Assembly: GCF_901542415.1 (NCBI RefSeq)
Contig: NZ_CABEHV010000004.1
Span: 1,781,501 to 1,845,500, forward strand
Length of the DNA: 64,000 nucleotides
Source: Streptococcus mitis
Lineage (GTDB): Bacteria > Bacillota > Bacilli > Lactobacillales > Streptococcaceae
Reading direction: 5' to 3'
Shown here: positions 8,654-16,181 of the stretch, piece by piece
How positions within the stretch are numbered: position 1 is the first letter of the stretch
Layout of the letters: each line of letters begins with the position of its first letter
Notes under the pieces: model-generated
Told to the model about the DNA's origin: nothing
What the model saw: only the letters and a program-made list of their open reading frames with translations
Database searches by the model: none
Program-made: the position numbers and the translations under genes

Positions 8654-9169
8654 ATGAGAAAATATATGAAAAATTATCAAGAATGGTATGACCACGTTGC
8701 TGGTAAGATTGAAAATAGACCTATCTTTCTGAGATTGTTAAGAACTTTCAATCGGTTCATGACGGTAGTTATGCCTATGATTTATCTAACCTTGTTAGCT
8801 ACTACCTATCTCCAAGAAGGACTTGGGAAACAAGTCTTGATCTATGTGTTTATCCCTGCATCAGGTTTTGTGATTTTGTCCTTTCTTCGTAAGAAAATCA
8901 ATGCCCCTAGGCCTTATGAGGAATGGGATATTAAACCCTTGCTTGACAGAGATAGTCCTGGTCAGTCTATGCCCAGTCGTCATGTCTTTTCAGCAACCAT
9001 TATCTCCATGGCTTGCTTACATGCTAGTTTATCTGTAGGGGTTATCTTGTTGGTCTTGTCAGCCCTCCTCGGTCTAGTGAGAGTCTTGGGTGGAGTGCAT
9101 TTTCCCAAGGATGTAGTGGTTGGCTATATTTGTGCTCTTGTGTGGGGTGTGATTTTCTTTCTATGTTGA
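8654..9169 (+). CDS. PAP2-family membrane phosphatase
   Basis: About 171 codons; GTG at 8651 and ATG at 8654 are adjacent and neither has a good ribosome site, so the start is uncertain. Phosphatase motifs are in order: KKINAPRP, MPSRHVFSA, and VRVLGGVHFPKD with the catalytic His and Asp. Several membrane helices surround them. Family members dephosphorylate lipid phosphates such as undecaprenyl pyrophosphate or phosphatidylglycerol phosphate on the outer membrane face. Substrate here not assignable. A second PAP2 gene of different sequence lies at 40223. Confidence 0.88.
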   Translation: MRKYMKNYQEWYDHVAGKIENRPIFLRLLRTFNRFMTVVMPMIYLTLLATTYLQEGLGKQVLIYVFIPASGFVILSFLRKKINAPRPYEEWDIKPLLDRDSPGQSMPSRHVFSATIISMACLHASLSVGVILLVLSALLGLVRVLGGVHFPKDVVVGYICALVWGVIFFLC

Positions 9170-9192
9170 CCTGTAAGTTAAGGTGGTCCTAC

Positions 9193-9262
9193 AACCACTT
9201 ACGGGTCTAAAGTAACCACTTGCTTTTTTGCTCTTGTTTTCTTATTTTAGCTTTGATATAGT
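9193..9262 (+). promoter_or_regulatory. LytTR-type direct repeats and promoter
   Basis: AACCACTT occurs twice, at 9193-9200 and 9214-9221, start-to-start 21 bp (two helical turns), as expected for LytTR-domain regulators. TATAGT at 9257-9262 is a likely -10, the second repeat lying about where the -35 would be. This suggests activation of the operon by its own first gene product. Confidence 0.6.
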
Positions 9263-9282
9263 AGAGTCAGAAAGGAGATGGA

Positions 9283-9729
9283 ATGAAGTTACGAATCGAA
9301 ATTGACAGCAATTTAGAGGAAACTGAAATTGTCATCAAGGCAGCGGCTTTGACAGATGAGATTGCGGATTTACAGCGGCTCTTGCAAGAGTCCAAGTCTC
9401 CTCGGTTGATTTTTTACAAGGGAACGGGTGAATATTATCTGGATTTGTCGGAAATTCTCTTCTTTGAGACGGAGGGTAGCAAGATTTATGCCCATACCCA
9501 GAAAGATGCCAACGAAGTTCGGCTTAAACTCTATGAGTTAGAAGCTATCCTTCCTCGCTATTTCAGTCGGGTATCCAAGTCAACTATTGCTAATATTCGG
9601 CAAATCTATTCGGTGGATAAGTCCTTTTCAGGAACGGGGACCATTTCCTTTTATCAGACCCACAAGGAGGTTCATGTCTCACGGCATTACCAATCCCTCC
9701 TAAAAGAAAATCTAAGAAACATGAGGTAA
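9283..9729 (+). CDS. LytTR-domain DNA-binding regulator
   Basis: 148 codons with AAAGGAG upstream. Residues ~50-147 form a LytTR domain (LDLSEILFFETEGSKIYAHT, then LPRYFSRVSKSTIANIRQIYSV). There is no receiver domain, so it is not a classic response regulator. It is followed 4 bp later by a membrane-protein gene, the arrangement of streptococcal LytTR regulatory systems (HdrRM/BrsRM type) in which the membrane partner holds the regulator inactive. Assignment to that class is inference from layout; the regulon is unknown. Confidence 0.88.
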   Translation: MKLRIEIDSNLEETEIVIKAAALTDEIADLQRLLQESKSPRLIFYKGTGEYYLDLSEILFFETEGSKIYAHTQKDANEVRLKLYELEAILPRYFSRVSKSTIANIRQIYSVDKSFSGTGTISFYQTHKEVHVSRHYQSLLKENLRNMR

Positions 9730-9733
9730 TAAG

Positions 9734-10408
9734 ATGAAAAAGAAAGCATTTGGTATTGTATTGCTTGTTTTGGCGGCTTTAGTATTATTGCAGGGGAATT
9801 TTGGAATCCCTTCTCTGGGGGGGCAAATTTGGCCCTTGATTGGTATTGCTTTTTTTGCCTACCAATCAGTCGGAGCTTTGTTGCGTCGCCACTTAACTTC
9901 AGCCTCTTTTACAGCTCTAGTAGCCTTAATGATTGCTAACCACTTTTATAATATTTTACCGATTCCAAATCAGTCACTATTCTGGGCTAGTATTTTAATC
10001 GTACTGGGTGTCAACGCACTTACTCATTCTAACAGAACTTGGAATGGGAAAAAATGGTGGTATGATGGTAAAAAGACCATTCTGACAGATAAGGAGGTCG
10101 CTTTTGGGACTGGGACTTTCTACAAGCAAAACCAAGAATTGGTAGAAGACCAAGTAGAAGTTGGTTTTGGCAATGCTAAGATATATTATGACAATGCAGA
10201 GATTTTAGGAGATATTGCAACCCTGAAAGTAGAAGTTGGTTTTGGCAATGCAGTTATCTATGTTCCCCAACATTGGCGAGTGGATTTGAAGGTGGAAACT
10301 TTCTGTGGTGTAGCCAAGGCAGACACTTCTCTAGCTCCAACCAGTAAAACTTTGATTATCCGTGGAGATGTGGCTTTTGGTAAACTTGGTGTTGTCTACG
10401 TCAAATAA
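9734..10408 (+). CDS. LiaF-like membrane protein, partner of the LytTR regulator
   Basis: 224 codons. Four hydrophobic segments fill the first half (about 1-105), then a soluble beta-rich domain in which VEVGFGNA occurs twice, resembling the C-terminal domain of LiaF/YvqF proteins (cell-wall-antibiotic response family). Coupled to the LytTR gene (gap 4 bp), it is a candidate membrane sensor or inhibitor of that regulator. The stop codon lies inside the 13-bp duplication made by the following IS insertion, so the gene is complete but its native 3' flank and terminator were displaced. Confidence 0.8.
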   Translation: MKKKAFGIVLLVLAALVLLQGNFGIPSLGGQIWPLIGIAFFAYQSVGALLRRHLTSASFTALVALMIANHFYNILPIPNQSLFWASILIVLGVNALTHSNRTWNGKKWWYDGKKTILTDKEVAFGTGTFYKQNQELVEDQVEVGFGNAKIYYDNAEILGDIATLKVEVGFGNAVIYVPQHWRVDLKVETFCGVAKADTSLAPTSKTLIIRGDVAFGKLGVVYVK

Positions 10409-10415
10409 AAAAATC

Positions 10416-11946
10416 GGTAAATTCGCAAACTAAGTTCCACCGCTAGTAGAAGTGGAAGTTAGTCTGATAAAAATCCTAAAAACCAGTGGAAATCCGTGTC
10501 AGGGTAAGTTCCACTGGTTTTACTAATGCTTGATTTCATCGCTTTTGTAACCAAAAGGAATCGAAAAAAAGAGCGCACAAAATCCCCTCATCTGAAAGCG
10601 TTTCAGATTAAGTTCCGCTATGGTGGAAGTTAGTGTGAGACGTTTGAATGCGGTTAAAGGTTAGTTTTTAGAACTTATGTTGGAGTAATTTCGAAGACTG
10701 ACAGACGTCTTCTGCAGGTATTTTAGAAATACCTAGAAGCTTAGGAATCTCTTCTCCATAGGTAAAGGCAAAGAGCTCATAGGCTGACTTTCCATTCAAA
10801 GCAGCACGTTTGACACTGTTGACATGAGAGCAGACGAGATTGATGTCCTCTTGAGTTAAGTTGTCAAAAGCAGTTCCCTTAGGTAGAATGTCTCGAATCA
10901 GTGTGTGGTTTTTCTCAATTCTCCCTTTCTGGTCAGAGCGATTAGGGTCACAAAAGAAGAGTTTACTCTCTCCTCGCACATCCATTTCGATATCATCAAC
11001 CCTGGCAAACTCTCCACCATTATCGGTAAGAATGACAGGAAAGAGTTGGAAGAAATCTTTATCAGCTTCATGAAGAGTGTTCTTGATGGTATAGAGGTGT
11101 TTGGTAACCTCAAGGGCAGTTTTATTATCCAGAAGCCTAGCGAAGATAAAGTTACAGAAAGACAGGTTGAAGGTAAGTAGGACTTTACCTCCCATCCTCC
11201 CCAGAACTGTGTCCATTTCCAGCCAAGAGTCTAGTTGATTAAGGACTAAATAGTTTTGGAAATCCTCATAGGAACGGCCTTTTTTAGCTTCTTTAGGGAT
11301 GGAAGGTAGTTTCCTTTTCCGTCTTTCTTTGAATTTAACGGCTCTGGCTAGGTCAATATGAGCGATAGATAGGTATCCTTTTCGGATGTGTCGATAGACG
11401 GTTGAGGAACTGACATCAAGGTTATGAGTTTTGAGGATATGATAGATGTGTTGTCCCTTTTTAACACCATCAGAAATGACTTTGTCCATGTCCCAGAAGG
11501 CCTTGGAATTAAGGGGAGTTCCTTCACGAGCTTCGACAAGAGTTTGTTCGTACTGTTTTTGAGCTTGTTTAGCAAGGTAGAAGATTTTTTTAAATCCACA
11601 ATTTTGTCTTCTTTTAGGGCATCCATTACAGACAAAGGGAGCCTTATCGAGTAAAGGGCAAGGAAGGTTATCGCATGTAGACTCTCGGACTTGTCTGTTT
11701 CGTTTGACTTCTTTGGAAACAGTAGTTGGGTCTTTTAGAATGGATTGTCCGATAGCTTTGAAGGTTTCACCGCGCTCTAAGCCTAATTGGATATCATTAC
11801 GGTCTGAAAGGGTAAGGTGTTTATGTTTTGTCATAGTAGACCTCATTTCTAACTCAAACGTCTCACACTTAATTCCACCATAAAAATCCGTTTTAGACTA
11901 ATTTCCACTTTGGTTGGGCAAGTGGAAGTTACTTTGAGAAATTAGC
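10416..11946 (-). mobile_element. IS30-family insertion sequence, copy 1 (1,531 bp)
   Basis: Ends are set by a 13-bp target duplication (AAATAAAAAAATC at 10403-10415 and 11947-11959) and by imperfect 25-bp outer inverted repeats (10416-10440 and 11922-11946, 20 of 25 matching). One transposase gene lies on the minus strand. Inside, a 28-bp inverted repeat pair at 10620-10647 and 11854-11881 bounds a 1,262-bp core of normal IS30 size. The first 204 bp are non-coding and hold TTCCAC/GTGGAA hairpins (10431-10461, 10479-10521). It appears identical to the copy at 12322-13852. Confidence 0.93.
10668..11834 (-). CDS. IS30-family transposase, copy 1
   Basis: 388 codons from the ATG at 11834, preceded by GAGGT; an ATG four codons upstream (11846) is possible. 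N-terminal helix-turn-helix (LTLSDRNDIQLGLERGETFKAIGQSI...TVSKEVKRN), a Cys-rich segment with CPLLDKAPFVCNGC (a possible zinc knuckle), then a DDE integrase core: WLEMDTVLG (first Asp), ILTDNGGEF (second Asp), DPNRSDQKGRIEKNH (Glu). All catalytic residues are present and there is no frameshift, so it is probably active. Confidence 0.95.
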   Translation of the reverse strand: MTKHKHLTLSDRNDIQLGLERGETFKAIGQSILKDPTTVSKEVKRNRQVRESTCDNLPCPLLDKAPFVCNGCPKRRQNCGFKKIFYLAKQAQKQYEQTLVEAREGTPLNSKAFWDMDKVISDGVKKGQHIYHILKTHNLDVSSSTVYRHIRKGYLSIAHIDLARAVKFKERRKRKLPSIPKEAKKGRSYEDFQNYLVLNQLDSWLEMDTVLGRMGGKVLLTFNLSFCNFIFARLLDNKTALEVTKHLYTIKNTLHEADKDFFQLFPVILTDNGGEFARVDDIEMDVRGESKLFFCDPNRSDQKGRIEKNHTLIRDILPKGTAFDNLTQEDINLVCSHVNSVKRAALNGKSAYELFAFTYGEEIPKLLGISKIPAEDVCQSSKLLQHKF

Positions 11947-11970
11947 AAATAAAAAAATCTTCCAATTCCC

Positions 11971-12057
11971 TTGCAAAAAAGAAGAAAGTGTGATAACATA
12001 GTACGGTATGTGGTGCTAGCACATCCGCTATATTAGATCTAATAGGAGGAAAACACA
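11971..12057 (+). promoter_or_regulatory. rpmB promoter and leader
   Basis: TTGCAA (11971-11976), 17 bp, TAACAT (11994-11999). The promoter starts only 12 bp beyond the IS target duplication, so the insertion left it intact. The leader contains the palindrome GTGCTAGCAC with flanking pairing and AGGAGG before the ATG; an autoregulatory L28 structure is possible but not shown. Confidence 0.65.
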
Positions 12058-12246
12058 ATGGCTAAAGTATGTTACTTTACAGGTCGTAAGACTGTATCAG
12101 GAAACAACCGTTCACACGCGATGAACCAAACAAAACGTGCCGTAAAACCAAACCTTCAAAAAGTTACTGTTCTTATCGATGGTAAACCTAAAAAAGTTTG
12201 GGCTTCAGCTCGTGCTTTGAAATCAGGTAAAGTTGAACGCGTTTAA
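12058..12246 (+). CDS. rpmB: 50S ribosomal protein L28
   Basis: 62 codons beginning [23 protein letters not shown], the standard L28 start, with the basic C-terminus [17 protein letters not shown]. Strong AGGAGG ribosome site, own promoter at 11971 and terminator at 12259-12280. The gene sits alone in a 375-bp island between two identical IS copies in direct orientation; recombination between them would delete it. Confidence 0.97.
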   Translation: MAKVCYFTGRKTVSGNNRSHAMNQTKRAVKPNLQKVTVLIDGKPKKVWASARALKSGKVERV

Positions 12247-12258
12247 TAATAAAAGTAA

Positions 12259-12280
12259 GGAGACCTTAGGGTCTTTTTTC
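12259..12280 (+). terminator. rpmB terminator
   Basis: AGACC and GGTCT form a short stem over TTAG, followed by TTTTTT. Confidence 0.75.
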
Positions 12281-12321
12281 TTTTACTATAGATATAAAAT
12301 CATTTGAAAAATAGAGTAAAT

Positions 12322-13852
12322 GGTAAATTCGCAAACTAAGTTCCACCGCTAGTAGAAGTGGAAGTTAGTCTGATAAAAATCCTAAAAACCAGTGGAAATC
12401 CGTGTCAGGGTAAGTTCCACTGGTTTTACTAATGCTTGATTTCATCGCTTTTGTAACCAAAAGGAATCGAAAAAAAGAGCGCACAAAATCCCCTCATCTG
12501 AAAGCGTTTCAGATTAAGTTCCGCTATGGTGGAAGTTAGTGTGAGACGTTTGAATGCGGTTAAAGGTTAGTTTTTAGAACTTATGTTGGAGTAATTTCGA
12601 AGACTGACAGACGTCTTCTGCAGGTATTTTAGAAATACCTAGAAGCTTAGGAATCTCTTCTCCATAGGTAAAGGCAAAGAGCTCATAGGCTGACTTTCCA
12701 TTCAAAGCAGCACGTTTGACACTGTTGACATGAGAGCAGACGAGATTGATGTCCTCTTGAGTTAAGTTGTCAAAAGCAGTTCCCTTAGGTAGAATGTCTC
12801 GAATCAGTGTGTGGTTTTTCTCAATTCTCCCTTTCTGGTCAGAGCGATTAGGGTCACAAAAGAAGAGTTTACTCTCTCCTCGCACATCCATTTCGATATC
12901 ATCAACCCTGGCAAACTCTCCACCATTATCGGTAAGAATGACAGGAAAGAGTTGGAAGAAATCTTTATCAGCTTCATGAAGAGTGTTCTTGATGGTATAG
13001 AGGTGTTTGGTAACCTCAAGGGCAGTTTTATTATCCAGAAGCCTAGCGAAGATAAAGTTACAGAAAGACAGGTTGAAGGTAAGTAGGACTTTACCTCCCA
13101 TCCTCCCCAGAACTGTGTCCATTTCCAGCCAAGAGTCTAGTTGATTAAGGACTAAATAGTTTTGGAAATCCTCATAGGAACGGCCTTTTTTAGCTTCTTT
13201 AGGGATGGAAGGTAGTTTCCTTTTCCGTCTTTCTTTGAATTTAACGGCTCTGGCTAGGTCAATATGAGCGATAGATAGGTATCCTTTTCGGATGTGTCGA
13301 TAGACGGTTGAGGAACTGACATCAAGGTTATGAGTTTTGAGGATATGATAGATGTGTTGTCCCTTTTTAACACCATCAGAAATGACTTTGTCCATGTCCC
13401 AGAAGGCCTTGGAATTAAGGGGAGTTCCTTCACGAGCTTCGACAAGAGTTTGTTCGTACTGTTTTTGAGCTTGTTTAGCAAGGTAGAAGATTTTTTTAAA
13501 TCCACAATTTTGTCTTCTTTTAGGGCATCCATTACAGACAAAGGGAGCCTTATCGAGTAAAGGGCAAGGAAGGTTATCGCATGTAGACTCTCGGACTTGT
13601 CTGTTTCGTTTGACTTCTTTGGAAACAGTAGTTGGGTCTTTTAGAATGGATTGTCCGATAGCTTTGAAGGTTTCACCGCGCTCTAAGCCTAATTGGATAT
13701 CATTACGGTCTGAAAGGGTAAGGTGTTTATGTTTTGTCATAGTAGACCTCATTTCTAACTCAAACGTCTCACACTTAATTCCACCATAAAAATCCGTTTT
13801 AGACTAATTTCCACTTTGGTTGGGCAAGTGGAAGTTACTTTGAGAAATTAGC
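12322..13852 (-). mobile_element. IS30-family insertion sequence, copy 2 (1,531 bp)
   Basis: Same length, orientation and, as far as read, same sequence as copy 1. It has a different 13-bp target duplication (AAATAGAGTAAAT at 12309-12321 and 13853-13865), so this is an independent insertion. It lies between the rpmB terminator and the promoter of the Gls24-like gene and breaks no gene. Confidence 0.93.
12574..13740 (-). CDS. IS30-family transposase, copy 2
   Basis: Translated product identical to copy 1 (388 codons from ATG 13740; alternative ATG 13752). The DDE residues (MDTVLG, TDNGGEF, KGRIEKNH) are intact. Identity between copies means recent transposition or gene conversion. Confidence 0.95.
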   Translation of the reverse strand: MTKHKHLTLSDRNDIQLGLERGETFKAIGQSILKDPTTVSKEVKRNRQVRESTCDNLPCPLLDKAPFVCNGCPKRRQNCGFKKIFYLAKQAQKQYEQTLVEAREGTPLNSKAFWDMDKVISDGVKKGQHIYHILKTHNLDVSSSTVYRHIRKGYLSIAHIDLARAVKFKERRKRKLPSIPKEAKKGRSYEDFQNYLVLNQLDSWLEMDTVLGRMGGKVLLTFNLSFCNFIFARLLDNKTALEVTKHLYTIKNTLHEADKDFFQLFPVILTDNGGEFARVDDIEMDVRGESKLFFCDPNRSDQKGRIEKNHTLIRDILPKGTAFDNLTQEDINLVCSHVNSVKRAALNGKSAYELFAFTYGEEIPKLLGISKIPAEDVCQSSKLLQHKF

Positions 13853-13888
13853 AAATAGAGTAAATATCCGCTGATACAGTATTCTGCT

Positions 13889-13917
13889 TTTACACTTGGG
13901 CTGAAATATGATAAAAT
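13889..13917 (+). promoter_or_regulatory. Promoter of the gls24-like/fakA-like operon
   Basis: TTTACA (13889-13894), 17 bp, TAAAAT (13912-13917), starting 24 bp beyond the IS target duplication, so it survived the insertion. Confidence 0.6.
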
Positions 13918-13945
13918 AGAGTATCAACTAGTTGAGGTAAAAAGG

Positions 13946-14311
13946 ATGACTGTAAAAATTAATACAAAAGATGGTCAAATCGAACTAACAGATGAAGTGA
14001 TTGCAACCGTCGTAGGTGGAGCAGCAACTGAGATTTTTGGTGTGGTCGGTATGGCTAGTAAAAATGCCCTCAAAGATAATTTCCAAGCCCTTCTAGGTAA
14101 AGAAAATTATTCCAAAGGTGTCGTCGTAAAGGCAGCCGAAGATGGCAGTATTGCAGTTGATGTATATACCGTGTTGAGCTACGGAACAAAGATTAGCGAA
14201 GTGTCAAAAAACATTCAAGAGCGTGTTCGTTTTAGTTTGGAAAACCAACTTGGAATTACCGCTCAGACTGTAAATGTCTACATTCAAAATATCAAAGTTG
14301 TAGGAGAATAA
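13946..14311 (+). CDS. Asp23/Gls24 family envelope stress protein (YloU-like)
   Basis: 121 codons spanning the whole Asp23 domain (IELTDEVIATVVGGAATEIFGVVGMAS; VDVYTVLSYGTKISEVSKNIQERVRFSLENQLG; VNVYIQNIKVV). YloU-type proteins are commonly encoded next to the YloV/FakA kinase, as here with a 2-bp gap, and are associated with the cell envelope. The precise role is unclear. Co-transcribed with the kinase gene. Confidence 0.92.
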   Translation: MTVKINTKDGQIELTDEVIATVVGGAATEIFGVVGMASKNALKDNFQALLGKENYSKGVVVKAAEDGSIAVDVYTVLSYGTKISEVSKNIQERVRFSLENQLGITAQTVNVYIQNIKVVGE

Positions 14312-14313
14312 CC

Positions 14314-15981
14314 GTGTCAAAAATTACTACTAGCTTATTTCAAGAAATGGTGCAGGCTGCATCAACTCGTTTGAATAAGCAAGCTGAATATGTCAATTCA
14401 TTAAACGTCTTTCCAGTTCCAGATGGAGATACTGGAACAAACATGGGAATGACCATTGAAAATGGTGCTAAGGAAGTTGCAGACAAACCAGCTTCTACAG
14501 TTGGAGAGGTAGCGAGCATTCTTGCCAAAGGTCTTTTGATGGGCGCGCGTGGGAACTCAGGAGTTATTACGTCTCAGCTTTTCCGTGGATTTTCACAAGC
14601 CATCAAGGATAAAGACGAGTTAACAGGTCAAGACTTGGCCCTTGCCTTCCAATCAGGTGTGGAAGTTGCCTATAAGGCAGTTATGAAACCAGTTGAAGGA
14701 ACGATTTTAACAGTTTCTCGTGGGGCTGCTATCGGTGCTAAGAAAAAAGCTGAGCAAACAGATGACGCTGTTGAAGTCATGCGCGCAGCCTTGGAAGGTG
14801 CTAAAACAGCTCTAGCTAAAACACCAGACATGCTTCCAGTATTGAAAGAAGTTGGTGTTGTGGACTCAGGTGGTCAAGGATTGGTCTTTATCTACGAAGG
14901 TTTCCTTTCAGCTCTTACTGGCGAATATATTGCATCTGAGGACTTTGTAGCCACTCCTGCTAACATGAGTGAAATGATCAATGCAGAGCACCACAAGTCT
15001 GTAGCTGGTCATGTAGCGACTGAGGATATCACCTTTGGTTACTGTACTGAAATCATGGTAGCTCTTAAGCAAGGCCCAACCTATGCCAAAGATTTTGACT
15101 ACGATGAATTCCGTAACTACTTGAATGAGCTTGGAGACTCTCTCCTCGTTGTTAACGATGATGAAATTGTCAAAGTCCATGTCCATACAGAAGATCCAGG
15201 ACTTGTTATGCAAGAAGGTCTCAAATATGGTAGCTTGGTCAAGGTAAAAGTTGACAATATGCGTAACCAACACGAAGCACAGGTTGAAAAAGAAGCTGCT
15301 CAAGTTAGCAAACCAGCTGAAGAAAAAGAGTATGCTTTGATTGCTGTGGTGGCTGGTAAAGGTCTAGCAGATATCTTCCGTTCTCAAGGTGTGGATTATG
15401 TTATCGAGGGCGGTCAAACCATGAACCCTTCAACAGAAGACTTTATCAAGGCTGTTGAACAGGTTAACGCTCGTAACATCATCTTCCTGCCAAACAACAA
15501 AAACATCTTCATGGCAGCTCAATCTGCAGCAGAAGTTTTGGAACAACCAGCAGTAGTGGTGGAAGCTCGTACTTTGCCACAAGGTTTGACAAGTCTTCTC
15601 GCCTTTGATCCAAGTAAGTCCATAGAAGAAAACCAAGAGCGTATGACTGCTGCTCTTAGCGATGTCGTTAGTGGAAGCGTCACAACAGCTGTGCGTGATA
15701 CAACCATTGATGGCTTAGAAATCCATGAAAACGATAATCTAGGTATGGTGGATGGGAAAATCCTCGTGTCAAACCCTGATATGCACCAAACCTTGATAGA
15801 AACCTTGAAACATATGTTGGATGAAGATAGTGAAATTGTAACCTTCTATGTCGGTGAAGACGGAAGCGAAGAACTTGCCAATGAAATTGCCCAAGAAATC
15901 ACAGAAGAATTCGAAGATGTTGAAGTCGAGATTCATCAAGGTCAACAACCTGTTTACCCATACCTATTCAGTGTGGAATAA
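14314..15981 (+). CDS. DAK2-domain fatty acid kinase subunit (FakA/YloV-like)
   Basis: 555 codons with a GTG start. N-terminal DAK2 (DhaL-like) nucleotide-binding domain with NVFPVPDGDTGTNMGMT (metal-binding Asp residues about 33-40) and LLMGARGNSGVI; middle domain; C-terminal DegV/EDD-like fold. In Gram-positives this protein phosphorylates exogenous fatty acids held by a FakB partner, feeding phospholipid synthesis. No fakB gene lies in this window, which is normal. Terminator follows at 15989-16015. Confidence 0.9.
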   Translation: MSKITTSLFQEMVQAASTRLNKQAEYVNSLNVFPVPDGDTGTNMGMTIENGAKEVADKPASTVGEVASILAKGLLMGARGNSGVITSQLFRGFSQAIKDKDELTGQDLALAFQSGVEVAYKAVMKPVEGTILTVSRGAAIGAKKKAEQTDDAVEVMRAALEGAKTALAKTPDMLPVLKEVGVVDSGGQGLVFIYEGFLSALTGEYIASEDFVATPANMSEMINAEHHKSVAGHVATEDITFGYCTEIMVALKQGPTYAKDFDYDEFRNYLNELGDSLLVVNDDEIVKVHVHTEDPGLVMQEGLKYGSLVKVKVDNMRNQHEAQVEKEAAQVSKPAEEKEYALIAVVAGKGLADIFRSQGVDYVIEGGQTMNPSTEDFIKAVEQVNARNIIFLPNNKNIFMAAQSAAEVLEQPAVVVEARTLPQGLTSLLAFDPSKSIEENQERMTAALSDVVSGSVTTAVRDTTIDGLEIHENDNLGMVDGKILVSNPDMHQTLIETLKHMLDEDSEIVTFYVGEDGSEELANEIAQEITEEFEDVEVEIHQGQQPVYPYLFSVE

Positions 15982-15988
15982 GATTAAT

Positions 15989-16015
15989 GAAGAACTGAGA
16001 AATCAGTTCTTTTTT
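15989..16015 (+). terminator. Terminator after the fakA-like gene
   Basis: AAGAACTGA and TCAGTTCTT pair over a GAAA loop, then T-rich. Confidence 0.8.
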
Positions 16016-16088
16016 CTTTTTTAGTAAATGAAATCGGTATCTTTTTAATAAAAACAAAAATAACATTCATAAATAAACGTTAAAATAG

Positions 16089-16143
16089 AAAATTCAGAAA
16101 ATTTCTTCTTTTCTCTTGAAAAATTTTGAAAAAATGGTATGAT
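16089..16143 (+). promoter_or_regulatory. ilv promoter with CodY boxes
   Basis: AAAATTCAGAAAATT at 16089-16103 matches the CodY box AATTTTCWGAAAATT at 13 of 15 positions; a second weaker match (12 of 15) overlaps the promoter at about 16122-16136. TTGAAA (16116-16121), 16 bp, TATGAT (16138-16143) is the promoter. Expected effect: repression by CodY when branched-chain amino acids are plentiful. Confidence 0.7.
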
Positions 16144-16181
16144 AGTAACAAGTTATTTTTAAGAGAAGAGAAAGGGGAACA

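Noticed and set aside
11947..11959. An 11-bp rather than 13-bp target duplication
   Set aside because: Pairing of the outer inverted repeats places the right end at TTAGC, which makes both duplications 13 bp; two AA bases could still belong to the IS, so 11 bp cannot be fully excluded.
10416..13852. A composite transposon carrying rpmB
   Set aside because: Each IS copy has its own distinct 13-bp target duplication, so they inserted separately; a composite transposon would have one duplication at the outer ends only.
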